From contig NZ_FNBM01000010.1 of assembly GCF_900102335.1 (NCBI RefSeq), forward strand, positions 124,001 to 188,000: a DNA stretch of 64,000 nucleotides. The letters run 5' to 3'. Shown here in pieces: positions 43,112 to 52,035 of the stretch. The position numbers were made by a program, and so were the translations under genes. Within the stretch, counting starts at the first letter, position 1, and the number at the start of each line of letters is the position of its first letter. A model generated the notes under the pieces. It searched no databases and was not told the origin of the DNA. It was given only the letters and a program-made list of their open reading frames with translations. Source of the DNA: Phytopseudomonas seleniipraecipitans. Its GTDB lineage: Bacteria > Pseudomonadota > Gammaproteobacteria > Pseudomonadales > Pseudomonadaceae.

Positions 43112-43771
43112 TTACGGCAGCGGCGCGGCGTTGTCGCCAGTGCGCAGCATGAACAGACGGAACACCACCACGGTGGTGAACAGCTGGCAAAGGCCGAGCA
43201 ACAGGTCGAGCGCCAGGCGGCCGAGCGGGTCGGCAGCGCTGTCACCGATCCAGAGACCAAGGCCCCAGGTCGGCACCATTAACAGCAGCACGCAGGCGAG
43301 GATCGGCCAGAAGTGCCCGCGGGTCAGCTGCAAGCTTTCCTGCAGGGCCTGCAGCGGCGACAGCCCGCGCAGCACCAACAGGTAATCAGAGAACACCAGC
43401 CGGACCATCAGCCACAGCCCCGGCAGGATGAACAGCGAGGCGCCGAGCATGATCGCCAGAGTGCCAATGCCGGCCAGCAGTACGAAACGTGGCCACAGGC
43501 TGAGGCTGGCCGCGATCAGCGCGCCCTTGGCCGGTTGCTCGCCACGGCTGCGTGCATCGATGAACAGAATCAGCGCCGCGCTGTACAGCGGGTAGAAGCA
43601 CAGCCCCAACAGCACGTCATAGAGCGGCAGCTTGGCCGCGTCGACCAGGCTGTCGAGCTGCTGGCGGACGAGCGCCTCCGCAAGCACGAAGGGTAGGCAC
43701 AACAGGACGATCTGCAGCAGGTGTTGCCGGAAGAAGAACCAGGCGTCACGCAAGGCGTCGAGAGGATTCAT
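43112..43771 (-). CDS. YciC-like (UPF0259) inner-membrane protein
   Basis: A 219-residue protein with about six membrane helices, for example IVLLCLPFVLAEALV, YDVLLGLCFYPLYSAALILF and FVLLAGIGTLAIMLGASLFI. The start MNPLDALRDAWFFFRQHLLQ and glycine-rich turns match the YciC family. Function unknown. It may share a transcript with the LacI gene that follows after 37 bases. Confidence 0.75.
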   Translation of the reverse strand: MNPLDALRDAWFFFRQHLLQIVLLCLPFVLAEALVRQQLDSLVDAAKLPLYDVLLGLCFYPLYSAALILFIDARSRGEQPAKGALIAASLSLWPRFVLLAGIGTLAIMLGASLFILPGLWLMVRLVFSDYLLVLRGLSPLQALQESLQLTRGHFWPILACVLLLMVPTWGLGLWIGDSAADPLGRLALDLLLGLCQLFTTVVVFRLFMLRTGDNAAPLP

Positions 43772-43941
43772 GGTAGATCGCAGCCAGAAAAACAGGTCGC
43801 CATGATACGAGGGCGCCGGTTTTGCCACCAGTGAACACGCGCACGCCTGTCGCCACCCGGCCGCCGTTTTCGACCTGGAGGGCGCCGGGCTGGCATACTG
43901 GCCGACTGCGCAACCCGCGCGGGCCCTTGTGAGGATGTCCG

Positions 43942-44421
43942 GTGAAGAAAATAGCCGTGTTCGCCGACGTACAGAATCTCTACTACACCGTGCGCCAGGC
44001 CTATGGCTGTCACTTCAACTACACGGCGTTGTGGAATGAGCTGGCCGCCGGCGGCGAGATCGTCGAGGCGTACGCCTATGCCATCGACCGTGGCGATCCC
44101 AAGCAGCAGCAATTCCAGCAGATTCTGCGCAACCTCGGCTTCACCGTGAAGCTCAAACCCTACATCCAGCGCAGTGACGGCTCGGCCAAGGGCGACTGGG
44201 ACGTGGGCATCACCATCGACGTGATGGACGCGGCGGCGAATGTCGACAGCGTGGTGCTGGCCTCTGGCGACGGCGATTTCGACCTACTGCTCGAGCGCAT
44301 CCGCCAGCGTCATGGTGTCGAGGCCGTGGCTTACGGCGTTCCCGGGCTGACCGCACAATCACTGGTGCGCGCGGCCACTCGTTATGTGCCCATCGAGGGC
44401 CATCTGTTGTTGAAACACTGA
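43942..44421 (+). CDS. LabA-like NYN-domain protein (intact)
   Basis: A 159-residue NYN/PIN-fold protein, putative ribonuclease. First acidic strand KKIAVFADVQNLYYTVRQAY, central DWDVGITIDVMDAA, and VVLASGDGDFDLLLERIRQR carry the catalytic Asp residues. C-terminal SLVRAATRYVPIE matches the LabA/DUF88 group. Start is GTG at 43942. It is 8 bases upstream of a DnaQ-like exonuclease, so the two are probably co-transcribed. Confidence 0.9.
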   Translation: MKKIAVFADVQNLYYTVRQAYGCHFNYTALWNELAAGGEIVEAYAYAIDRGDPKQQQFQQILRNLGFTVKLKPYIQRSDGSAKGDWDVGITIDVMDAAANVDSVVLASGDGDFDLLLERIRQRHGVEAVAYGVPGLTAQSLVRAATRYVPIEGHLLLKH

Positions 44422-44429
44422 GGCTTTAC

Positions 44430-45035
44430 GTGAAACCCATCGCTGTCATCGACTTCGAAACCACCGGCATGTCGTCGGCCCAGCAGGCGCGCGCCACCGA
44501 GATCGGCGTGGTGATCATCGAGAACGGGCAGATCACCGCCCGCTACCAGAGCCTGATGAACAGCGGCGCCTGGGTGCCGCCCTTCATCGAGCAACTGACC
44601 GGCATCAGCAACGCTATGCTGCGCGACGCGCCGCCCGCCGCGGAGGTGATGCACGCCGTGGCTGATTTCGTCGGCGACATCCCGATGCTGGCGCACAACG
44701 CCTCGTTCGATCAGAAGTTCTGGGACGCCGAACTAGGGCTGATCGGCCGCCGCCGCGTGCAGCAGTTCGCCTGCTCGCTGCTGCTGTCGCGGCGCCTGCT
44801 GCCCGGTGCCCCCAGCCACAAGCTCGGTAACCTCAACCGCTGGGCGCGCCTGCCAGATACCGGCAAGGCGCACCGGGCGCTAGCCGATGCAGAAATGGCC
44901 GCCAACCTGACGCTGCACCTGTGCCGTGTGCTGCGCGAGCAGTACGGACGCAGCACAGTCGATCACGACTTTCTGCGTCTGCTGCAGGGCATGCCCGCTG
45001 CCAAGGTGCGCGCCTTGCTCGCGGCTGCAAGCTGA
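44430..45035 (+). CDS. DnaQ-like 3'-5' exonuclease
   Basis: A 201-residue DEDDh exonuclease. ExoI AVIDFETTGMS, ExoII LAHNASFDQKFW and ExoIII KAHRALADAEMAANL hold the catalytic residues. It lacks polymerase-binding extensions, so it is not the replicative epsilon subunit but a free exonuclease of the PolC/ExoX type. GTG start at 44430 has GAGG six bases upstream. Paired with the NYN gene before it. Confidence 0.88.
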   Translation: MKPIAVIDFETTGMSSAQQARATEIGVVIIENGQITARYQSLMNSGAWVPPFIEQLTGISNAMLRDAPPAAEVMHAVADFVGDIPMLAHNASFDQKFWDAELGLIGRRRVQQFACSLLLSRRLLPGAPSHKLGNLNRWARLPDTGKAHRALADAEMAANLTLHLCRVLREQYGRSTVDHDFLRLLQGMPAAKVRALLAAAS

Positions 45036-45050
45036 GCGGTTAACGGCTAC

Positions 45051-45065
45051 TAATAATTCTCATTT
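45051..45065 (+). promoter_or_regulatory. Fur-box-like site before fecI-type gene
   Basis: TAATAATTCTCATTT fits TGATAATNATTATCA at 9 of 14 defined positions and lies about 80 bases before the sigma-factor start. Consistent with iron repression. Confidence 0.55.
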
Positions 45066-45142
45066 ACTTAGCGGCGAGGCGCTCTCTATACTGCCGGTCC
45101 CCTGATGGTTGACGCCATCGAGATCTGGCCGAGGTGTAGAGA

Positions 45143-45655
45143 GTGGAGTGGGGCGGAATCAACTTGCGCTGGGCCTACACCGACCTGCTCCTGAGCCTGA
45201 GTCGGCGTACTCACTGTGTGCAACGCGCCTATGACGTGCTGCACGATTCATTCATCCGCTTTGTTCTGGCCAACCAGCGCGGCGCCATCGAGCAGCCCAA
45301 CGCCTACCTGCGGCGCATCGCCCACTCCGTGTTGGTCGACCATTACCGCGATGCCTCGCGCTATCAGCCGCTGCCCGAGGCAGGGGCCGAGCCGCGCATG
45401 GCGGTGGACGACGACGCAGCCTTTGTACCCTCCGCTGAGCACTTGGCCGATCTGCAGCAGCGCCTCGACGCGCTGCAGCGCATTCTCGATTGCCTGCCGC
45501 CGCGTTGCCGGGAAGTGTTCTGGCTGGTGCGCATCGAAGGCCACCGCCAGGTGGAAGTCGCTGCCATGCTGCAGATCAGCACCTCGATGGTCGAGCGCCA
45601 CTTGGTGCGGGCGCTGCTCGATCTGCACGAGGCCCGCGAGCTGCTCGGCGCATGA
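45143..45655 (+). CDS. ECF sigma factor, FecI type
   Basis: A 170-residue iron-starvation sigma factor. Region 2: TDLLLSLSRRTHCVQRAYDV LHDSFIRFV (spaced). Region 4: LDCLPPRCREVFWLVRIEGH then QVEVAAMLQISTSMVERHLV. The start is GTG at 45143, 8 bases after GAGG. It would direct transcription of the receptor gene downstream when the cognate siderophore is present. Overlaps fecR by 4 bases. Confidence 0.92.
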   Translation: MEWGGINLRWAYTDLLLSLSRRTHCVQRAYDVLHDSFIRFVLANQRGAIEQPNAYLRRIAHSVLVDHYRDASRYQPLPEAGAEPRMAVDDDAAFVPSAEHLADLQQRLDALQRILDCLPPRCREVFWLVRIEGHRQVEVAAMLQISTSMVERHLVRALLDLHEARELLGA

Positions 45656-46569
45656 GCGCACGACGCCGTGAGGCCGCGCACTGGTTCGCGCGCCTGCTGG
45701 AACTGCCTGAGGATCATCCCGAGCGTCAGGTGTTCGCCCATTGGCTGGCTGCCGACCCGCGCAACGCCCAGGAATTTCACAGTTTCAAGCGCCTGTGGGG
45801 CGATTTCTCCAGCACTGAGCAGACCCGCGCGCTGGCCGGTGCCCTGGAGAACGCTGGGCGTCGACGCTTCCTGCGCACCGGCATGCTCGGTGGTTTGCTG
45901 CTCGGCGGCCTGGGTTCCTGGCTCCTGGCGCGCAATGCCGCGCGCCAGGAGCTGCAGCTGTTCACCGGTATTGGTGCGTTGCGGCGCATGCAACTGGCCG
46001 ACGGCAGCGAGGTGCAAATGGATGCCGACACGCGCCTGCATGTGCTGTTCGATGATCAGGTGCGCCACCTGACGCTGCTGCGCGGCCGGGCCATTTTCGA
46101 GGTGCGCCATGACCCGCAACGCCCCTTCGTGGTGGATGCCGGTGAGGCGCAGGTGCGCGTGTTGGGAACCCGTTTCGTGGTCGAGAAATTCGACCGTCGC
46201 GTGCAGGTCGCCGTAGCCCGTGGCCGGGTGGCGATGGCGGTGGGCGGTCAGCAGCTCGAGCTGGGCGCTGACCAGGTCGGCCTTTACCGCGAGCAGGGCG
46301 GACTGCAACGCTCCGATCGCAAGGCTGCAGGCGCCTTTGGTTTCAGCAATGGCAGCCTGGTGTTCGAACAGGCTGACCTGGGTGAAGTGGTCGCCGGTCT
46401 CTCGCGTTACCGTGCCAAGGCCCTCCATCTCGAGCACGCCGAGGTAGCGCAGACCATTACCGCCGTGGTCCAGGTCGCCGATATCGAGGCCTTCCTCCAA
46501 GTCTTGCCACAACTGGCCGGTGTGCAGGTGCAGGAACGTGCCGACAGCACGCTGGTGCTGCCGCGCTGA
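45652..46569 (+). CDS. FecR-type anti-sigma/transmembrane signal protein
   Basis: A 305-residue protein. Cytoplasmic N-terminal DUF4880-like region (REAAHWFARLLELPEDHPER) is followed by one membrane helix (GMLGGLLLGGLGSWLLA, about residue 78). The periplasmic FecR domain holds LADGSEVQMDADTRLHV and LLRGRAIFEVRHDPQRPFVV. The C-terminal STN-like part ends QERADSTLVLPR. It relays receptor occupancy to the sigma factor. Confidence 0.93.
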   Translation: MSARRREAAHWFARLLELPEDHPERQVFAHWLAADPRNAQEFHSFKRLWGDFSSTEQTRALAGALENAGRRRFLRTGMLGGLLLGGLGSWLLARNAARQELQLFTGIGALRRMQLADGSEVQMDADTRLHVLFDDQVRHLTLLRGRAIFEVRHDPQRPFVVDAGEAQVRVLGTRFVVEKFDRRVQVAVARGRVAMAVGGQQLELGADQVGLYREQGGLQRSDRKAAGAFGFSNGSLVFEQADLGEVVAGLSRYRAKALHLEHAEVAQTITAVVQVADIEAFLQVLPQLAGVQVQERADSTLVLPR

Positions 46570-46646
46570 TTTTTTTCAACTAACGGGTTGGGCTTTTTGC
46601 CGGCTGCTCCGTCAAGGGGTATCCGAGCATCATCACGAGAGCCATC

Positions 46647-49028
46647 ATGCTGCGCACCTCCCTGAAAACACTGGTCTCCGCGAGCGCCCTGACGCTGGCG
46701 CTGGGCGCGTACGGCGCGCCCCTCGAACTGGATCTGCCCGCCCAGCCGCTGGCTGTGACACTCAAGCAACTGGCCAGCCAGGCTGGCGTCACCCTGGCCG
46801 TCGATGATCGCCTGGTCGCCCGCCGCTCGGCGCCTGCGCTAAAAGGCACCTTTGCCATCGATGAGGCCTTGAGCCGGTCGCTGGCGGGTTCCGGCCTGGT
46901 GGTGCAGCGCAGCGGCGATGTGTGGCTGATCATGGAAAACCAGCCATCTGCCGCGCTCGATCTGCAGGCCATCACGATCAGCAGCGACCTGGTGAGCACC
47001 GCCACCGAAGGCACCGGCTCCTACACCGCCCGCGCGGTGACGTTGGGCAAGGGCACGCAGTCGCTGCGCGAGACGCCGCAGTCGGTCAGCGTGATCACCC
47101 GCAAGCAGATGGACGACCGCAACTTCACCTCGCTGGATCAGGTGCTCTACAGCGCGCCGGGCATCACCCTGCAGACACGCAATTTTGGTGACCACCAGTA
47201 CAACTCCCGCGGTTTCGAACTGGGCGCCGACGCCTACCTGGTCGATGGCATGCCCGGCGTGATCCACAGCCCCACCGGCTGGATGACCCCGGACACCGCC
47301 GTTTATGACCGCGTGGAGATTCTGCGCGGCGCCGCCGGCCTGTTGGTCGGCAATGGCAACCCGGGCGGCGCGGTCAACCTGGTGCGCAAACGGCCGACTG
47401 CCGAGCCGCACTTCTCAGTGACCACCCGTGCGGGCTCTAACGATTTCTACCGCATGGACCTCGATGGCAGCGGTGCGCTGAACGAGTCCCGCACCCTGCG
47501 CGGCCGCGCCCTGGTTGCTTACGAGGATCGTCAGTATTTCTACGACCGTGAGGCCAGCCGCAAGCCGCTGTTCTACGGTATCGTCGAAGCCGACCTCAAT
47601 GACGACTCGACCCTGTCCGTCGGCCTGCGCCGACAAACCAGCGTGACCACCGGCTATTCGATCTTCGGCCTGCCGCGTTACAGCAACGGCAAGGCGCTGG
47701 ACGTCTCGCGCTCCACGTCGCTGGCGCAGGACTGGAACCGCCACGAAAGCGAGCAGACCGAAGTTTTCGCCGACCTGGAATATCGCCTCAGCGATGACTG
47801 GACCAGCAAAACCTCGCTGACCCGTGCCGAAGGCGGTTTCGATCAGCGTTCGGCACTGCCGCAAGGCGCAATCAATCCCGCCACCAATACCGGTTCACGA
47901 CTGTTTAGAACGCTGTATCGCAACGATGACGTGACCAATACCGGCATCGACAGCAACCTGTCGGGCAACTTCGAAGCCTTCGGTCTGCGCCACACGCTGA
48001 TGGTCGGTGGCAACTGGTCACGTGAAGGGCAGTACAGCAAGACCGCCAATATCAACACCGCTGCTGGTGCTGGCGCCATCGACGTGTTCAACCCGAACCA
48101 TCAGGTGCTGGCCAGGCCGACGCGCAATGGCTGGACGGCGGTTAATGACAGTACCGAAACCCGTTATGGGGTCTACGGCAACACACGGCTTTATCTGAGC
48201 GAGCCGCTGAGCGTGGTGCTGGGTGGGCGGTTGAGCTGGTACGAATACGAGACCGAAGAGACCCGCACTGGCGCCAAGGCGGGGAACCGCCAGGACCATG
48301 AGTTCACTCCTTTCGTGGGCGTCATCTACGACCTCGATGAGCACTGGTCGTGGTACGCCAGCTATGCCGATATCTTCCAGCCACAAAGCGATTACCGCAC
48401 CGCCGCGGGCTCTTTGCTGGACCCCGCCGTGGGCGTCAACTACGAAACCGGTATCAAGGGCGAGCTGTATGAGGGGCGCTTGAACCTCTCCGCCGCGCTG
48501 TTCTACATCAAGCAGGATGACGTGGCGGCAGCAGACCCCAGCGGCGCGCTCTGCGATACGAATATCGACGGCTTCTGTTACCTTAATAGCGAAATCCAGC
48601 GCAGCAAGGGCTACGAGTTGGAGGCCAGTGGCGAGCTGTTGTCGGGCTGGCAGGTAGCCGCCGGCTACACCTTCAACCAGACCAGCAAGGCCAGCGGTGG
48701 CCCAACCGACTACCAGACGCCCAAGCACCTGCTGCGCGCCTCGACCACGTACCAACTGCCGGGTGCGCTCAATCGCCTGACCGTCGGCGGCGCCGTTTCC
48801 GCGCAAAGTGGCTACAGCACCGATACGTATGGCCCAGAGGTGAGCAACTCGGGTCGCGCGGTGTACGACGCCTTGGCCACCTGGAAAATCGACCAGAACT
48901 GGACCGTCGGCCTCGACGCCAAGAATCTGTTCGACAAGAAGTACTACAAATCGGTGGGTGAGCTGCGCCGCGGTAATTACTACGGCGACCCGCGCAGCTA
49001 CATGCTGACCCTGCGCGGCGAGTTCTAA
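46647..49028 (+). CDS. TonB-dependent ferric-siderophore receptor with signalling domain
   Basis: A 793-residue outer-membrane receptor. Signal peptide 1-23, then an STN signalling domain (about 25-100: LDLPAQPLAVTLKQLASQAG). TonB-box region and plug follow (LRETPQSVSVITRKQMDDRN ... VEILRGAAGLLVGNGNPGGA). The 22-strand barrel ends RSYMLTLRGEF with terminal Phe. The FpvA/FoxA/FiuA group is the closest by appearance. With fecI and fecR genes upstream it forms a cell-surface signalling system. Ligand unknown. Confidence 0.93.
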   Translation: MLRTSLKTLVSASALTLALGAYGAPLELDLPAQPLAVTLKQLASQAGVTLAVDDRLVARRSAPALKGTFAIDEALSRSLAGSGLVVQRSGDVWLIMENQPSAALDLQAITISSDLVSTATEGTGSYTARAVTLGKGTQSLRETPQSVSVITRKQMDDRNFTSLDQVLYSAPGITLQTRNFGDHQYNSRGFELGADAYLVDGMPGVIHSPTGWMTPDTAVYDRVEILRGAAGLLVGNGNPGGAVNLVRKRPTAEPHFSVTTRAGSNDFYRMDLDGSGALNESRTLRGRALVAYEDRQYFYDREASRKPLFYGIVEADLNDDSTLSVGLRRQTSVTTGYSIFGLPRYSNGKALDVSRSTSLAQDWNRHESEQTEVFADLEYRLSDDWTSKTSLTRAEGGFDQRSALPQGAINPATNTGSRLFRTLYRNDDVTNTGIDSNLSGNFEAFGLRHTLMVGGNWSREGQYSKTANINTAAGAGAIDVFNPNHQVLARPTRNGWTAVNDSTETRYGVYGNTRLYLSEPLSVVLGGRLSWYEYETEETRTGAKAGNRQDHEFTPFVGVIYDLDEHWSWYASYADIFQPQSDYRTAAGSLLDPAVGVNYETGIKGELYEGRLNLSAALFYIKQDDVAAADPSGALCDTNIDGFCYLNSEIQRSKGYELEASGELLSGWQVAAGYTFNQTSKASGGPTDYQTPKHLLRASTTYQLPGALNRLTVGGAVSAQSGYSTDTYGPEVSNSGRAVYDALATWKIDQNWTVGLDAKNLFDKKYYKSVGELRRGNYYGDPRSYMLTLRGEF

Positions 49029-49045
49029 GCCGCGTGCTGAAATAC

Positions 49046-49120
49046 GTAGCCTGGCGTTGAGCGAAGCGATACCCAGGTTTTGCATTTTCCGGGTGTCGCT
49101 GCGCTCGACCCAAGCTGCGG
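49046..49120. repeat. Inverted pair of the ~31-bp repeat
   Basis: Forward GTAGCCTGGCGTTGAGCGAA then GCGATACCCAGG (49046-49077). Inverted copy CCGGGTGTCGCTGCGCTCGA then CCCAAGCTGCGG (49089-49120). It lies between the receptor gene and the RhlE-type helicase; the hairpin could end receptor transcription. Confidence 0.8.
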
Positions 49121-49211
49121 CTATGTGTTCACCGTGCTGCAACTGCTGAGCGGGCGCTACCCGGACAGGATAAACTGTGCGGCATCTCCATTGCCCACCA
49201 CGTTGCCCGCC

Positions 49212-50540
49212 ATGACCTTCGCTTCCCTCTGCCTGATCGAACCCCTGCTGCGCTGCCTCGACGGCCTCGATTACAAGACCCCGACGCCCGTACAGGCCCA
49301 GGCCATCGGCCCGATCATCAAGGGCCGCGACATCATGGCCGCGGCGCAGACCGGCACCGGCAAGACCGCCGCCTTCACCCTGCCGATCCTGCAGCGCCTG
49401 ATGATGGAAGGCCCGACCGTCGCCAGCAACTCGGTGCGCGCCCTGATACTGGTGCCGACCCGTGAGCTGGCCGAGCAGGTGCAGCAAAGCGTGCAGACCT
49501 ATTCGCAATTCCTGCCGCTGCGTAGTTACGCGGTGTACGGCGGCGTCAGCATCAACCCGCAGATGATGAAGCTGCGCAAAGGCCTCGACGTCCTCGTCGC
49601 CACCCCCGGCCGGTTGCTCGATCTGTATCGGCAGAATGCAGTGAAGTTTTCCCAGTTGCAGGTGCTGGTACTCGACGAAGCCGATCGCATGCTCGACCTG
49701 GGCTTTGCCCGCGAACTGGACGACCTGTTCGCCGCCCTGCCGAAGAAGCGCCAGACCTTGCTGTTTTCCGCCACCTTCTCCGAGGCCATCCGTACTTTGG
49801 CCGGCGAGATGCTGCGCGATCCGCTGAGTATTGAAGTCAGCCCACGCAACGCGGCTGCCAAGTCGGTCAAGCAGTGGCTGATTCCGGTCGACAAGAAGCG
49901 CAAGGCCGAGCTGTTCCTGCACCTGTACCGCAGCAAGAAATGGTCGCAGGTGCTGGTTTTCGTGAAGACCCGCAAGGGCGTCGACGAACTGGAACATGAA
50001 CTGCTGGCGGCGGGCATCAAGGCCGATGCCATCCACGGTGACAAGCCACAGCCCACTCGCCTGCGCGCGCTGCAGCGCTTCAAGACCGGCGAAGTCGATG
50101 TGCTGGTCGCCACCGATGTGGCCGCCCGCGGCCTGGATATCGATGACCTGCCGCTGGTGGTCAACTTCGACTTGCCCATCGTCGCCGAAGACTACGTACA
50201 CCGCATCGGGCGTACCGGCCGTGCTGGCGCCACCGGCCAGGCCGTGTCGCTGGTCTGCGCCGACGAGGTGCAACTGCTGTCGGCCATCGAGGCACTGATC
50301 CAGCAGATCCTGCAACGCGTCGAAGAGCCGGATTTCATCCCCGACCACCGCGTACCGCAGACGCTTGCTGGCGGACAGGTAGTAAAGAAACCGAAGAAAC
50401 CGAAAAAGCCCAAGGTGGTCGGCGGCGGCAAGTCCGGGAGCCTGGGGCGCTGGATGGAAGCCGACGAGCCGGCAGCGCCGCCGGTCAAGGCCGTGCGCAA
50501 GGTGCCGAGCTTCGGCGGCAAGGCGAAGGGCGGGCGCTAG
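49212..50540 (+). CDS. rhlE: DEAD-box RNA helicase, RhlE type
   Basis: A 442-residue helicase. Q motif PTPVQAQAIGPII, motif I AAQTGTGKTAAF, Ia PTRELAEQ, II VLDEADRMLDLGF, III FSATFSE, VI HRIGRTGRAG. A basic Lys/Pro/Gly-rich tail (VVKKPKKPKKPKVVGGGK) probably binds RNA. ATG at 49212 is chosen because MTFASLCLIEPLLRCLD is the family start. Several RhlE paralogues exist in Pseudomonas, so the symbol is by type. Confidence 0.9.
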   Translation: MTFASLCLIEPLLRCLDGLDYKTPTPVQAQAIGPIIKGRDIMAAAQTGTGKTAAFTLPILQRLMMEGPTVASNSVRALILVPTRELAEQVQQSVQTYSQFLPLRSYAVYGGVSINPQMMKLRKGLDVLVATPGRLLDLYRQNAVKFSQLQVLVLDEADRMLDLGFARELDDLFAALPKKRQTLLFSATFSEAIRTLAGEMLRDPLSIEVSPRNAAAKSVKQWLIPVDKKRKAELFLHLYRSKKWSQVLVFVKTRKGVDELEHELLAAGIKADAIHGDKPQPTRLRALQRFKTGEVDVLVATDVAARGLDIDDLPLVVNFDLPIVAEDYVHRIGRTGRAGATGQAVSLVCADEVQLLSAIEALIQQILQRVEEPDFIPDHRVPQTLAGGQVVKKPKKPKKPKVVGGGKSGSLGRWMEADEPAAPPVKAVRKVPSFGGKAKGGR

Positions 50541-50995
50541 TGCTGATACGCCGCGCCAGCGAGATGGATGTCGACGCGATTACCGTGATTGTTCACGAAG
50601 CCTACGCCCTCTACATTCCTCGAATCGGCAAGGAGCCGGCGCCGATGCTTGATGATTACCGCGAGGTCATCGAGCGATGCAGGGTGTTCGTACTGGAAGC
50701 GGAAGGTGTGGTGAGGGGCGTTTTAGTGCCGGAGCATAAAGGCGATGTACTGCATGTGCAGAACGTCGCGGTGTGCAATCAGGCTCGTGGCCAAGGACTG
50801 GGCAGGCAACTGATGAGCTTCGCCGAACGTCAGGCTCGGGAGCTGGGTTGCGCGGCTATCGAGCTCTACACCAACGAACTGATGACCGAGAACATCCAGT
50901 TTTACCCGCGCTTGGGGTATCGGGAAACTCGCCGGGCGGTTGAAGAGGGTTACGCCCGGGTGTTCTTTCGAAAAGCGATTTCGCCCGAAAACTAG
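50540..50995 (+). CDS. GNAT acetyltransferase
   Basis: A 151-residue N-acetyltransferase. The acetyl-CoA loop is VAVCNQARGQGLGRQLMSFA and the C-terminal fold NIQFYPRLGYRETRRAVEE is typical. GTG start at 50540 overlaps the helicase stop. Substrate unknown. Confidence 0.85.
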   Translation: MLIRRASEMDVDAITVIVHEAYALYIPRIGKEPAPMLDDYREVIERCRVFVLEAEGVVRGVLVPEHKGDVLHVQNVAVCNQARGQGLGRQLMSFAERQARELGCAAIELYTNELMTENIQFYPRLGYRETRRAVEEGYARVFFRKAISPEN

Positions 50996-51016
50996 GCGGT
51001 GTATTACGAGACAGCT

Positions 51017-51048
51017 CCTGGGTATCGCTGCGCTCAACCCAGGCTACG
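51017..51048 (-). repeat. Single copy of the ~31-bp repeat
   Basis: CCTGGGTATCGCTGCGCTCA then ACCCAGGCTACG, a near-consensus solo copy between the GNAT gene and the convergent nucleotidyltransferase gene. Confidence 0.8.
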
Positions 51049-51063
51049 TTCCGATCCTCCTGA

Positions 51064-51633
51064 CTATGTCTCTATCTTCAGCCAAGGCCAGCGTGCCTGG
51101 TAGCTCTGCGCCTTGTGTAGAAACATTGCTGGCTGAAGGTTCAGCGGATTGATCCGCAGTACCCCGTTTTGCAACTCGTCCAGTCCGTGGGTGCTGTACA
51201 GCTCGCCGCTGCGAACATCGAGACCGATACAGGTGGCTTTGACCAGATAACGGTCGATGCCATCGGTTGCCTTGCGCAATCGCGGGTAGGGTGCGCCGAA
51301 TTTGCTTTCGTACCACAGATGCACGCGGGCCTGATTCTTCACTTCGATAGTTGCAGTGAGGCCTTTGCAGGCCTCTGCCACTCGCTCGATCACAACATTT
51401 TCTGCTTCCCAGCTCAGGTCAGTATCGAAGTAGAAAATATCGTAATCGTTGATACCCCAGTCAGCCGGCTGCCCGCTCTGTCGATTCCAGTACGCCTGGT
51501 ACAGGCAGCCGGCCGTCAGGTAGCAGCCGGGGAGGTCCAGGGTGCCGAGGATGTGCAGCAAGGCGCGATTCACCGGGTTGCTCAGGGCACAGTCCAGCAG
51601 CGCCTGGGCCGTCAGGTTATTGCGCCTGTCCAT
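51064..51633 (-). CDS. Nucleotidyltransferase-like protein (DUF925 / NTP_transf_6)
   Basis: A 189-residue protein of a putative nucleotidyltransferase group. ALLHILGTLDLPGCYLTAGC is followed by NDYDIFYFDTDLSWEAENVV, where the paired Asp motif DYDIFYFD would bind metal, and by NQARVHLWYESKFGAPYPRL. The C-terminal LNLQPAMFLHKAQSYQARWP is conserved as I remember the family. Substrate unknown. Confidence 0.82.
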   Translation of the reverse strand: MDRRNNLTAQALLDCALSNPVNRALLHILGTLDLPGCYLTAGCLYQAYWNRQSGQPADWGINDYDIFYFDTDLSWEAENVVIERVAEACKGLTATIEVKNQARVHLWYESKFGAPYPRLRKATDGIDRYLVKATCIGLDVRSGELYSTHGLDELQNGVLRINPLNLQPAMFLHKAQSYQARWPWLKIET

Positions 51634-51648
51634 GGTGAGCGGGCCGCC

Positions 51649-52011
51649 TCAGATTTCCTGCCCGATACGCCAGAGCACGCCGCTCGGGTCGAAGAGGATG
51701 AACTCGCGCACGCCCCAGGGCTGGTCTTCGGGGGCGGTGGTGCGGATGCCGAAGCGTTCGGCGAGGTTTTCCTTTTGCACATTGGCCCACCAGGCTTCGA
51801 CGTCATCGACCAGCAGGTGCATGACAAAATTGTCCGCCTGTTCCTTCACGTAGAAATTCTGCAGCAGGAACGCGCAGTGCTCGCCGTTGCTGAAATAGCT
51901 CATTTCGTCCGACTGCCAGCCGGGCGTGAAGCCCAGGGCCGTGTAGAAGGCCTGGCTGAGTGGATAGTCCTTGGCCGGGATGAAAGTCTTGAGCTGGACG
52001 CTGGTCAGCAT
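51649..52011 (-). CDS. VOC-family (glyoxalase/bleomycin-resistance fold) protein
   Basis: A 120-residue protein: SVQLKTFIPAKDYPLSQAFY, MSYFSNGEHCAFLLQNFYVK and FILFDPSGVLWRIGQEI give the paired beta-alpha-beta-beta-beta fold. ATG at 52011 has AAGGA upstream; an in-frame ATG at 52032 has no good site. Metal ligands are incomplete, so enzymatic function is uncertain. Fifteen bases after the nucleotidyltransferase start on the same strand. Confidence 0.8.
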   Translation of the reverse strand: MLTSVQLKTFIPAKDYPLSQAFYTALGFTPGWQSDEMSYFSNGEHCAFLLQNFYVKEQADNFVMHLLVDDVEAWWANVQKENLAERFGIRTTAPEDQPWGVREFILFDPSGVLWRIGQEI

Positions 52012-52035
52012 GCGGGTTGTTTCCTTATCCATGGA

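Noticed and set aside
48018..50348. A 776-codon open frame on the minus strand
   Set aside because: It lies opposite the TonB receptor and RhlE genes and is an open frame caused by high GC; its translation is low-complexity with no known fold.
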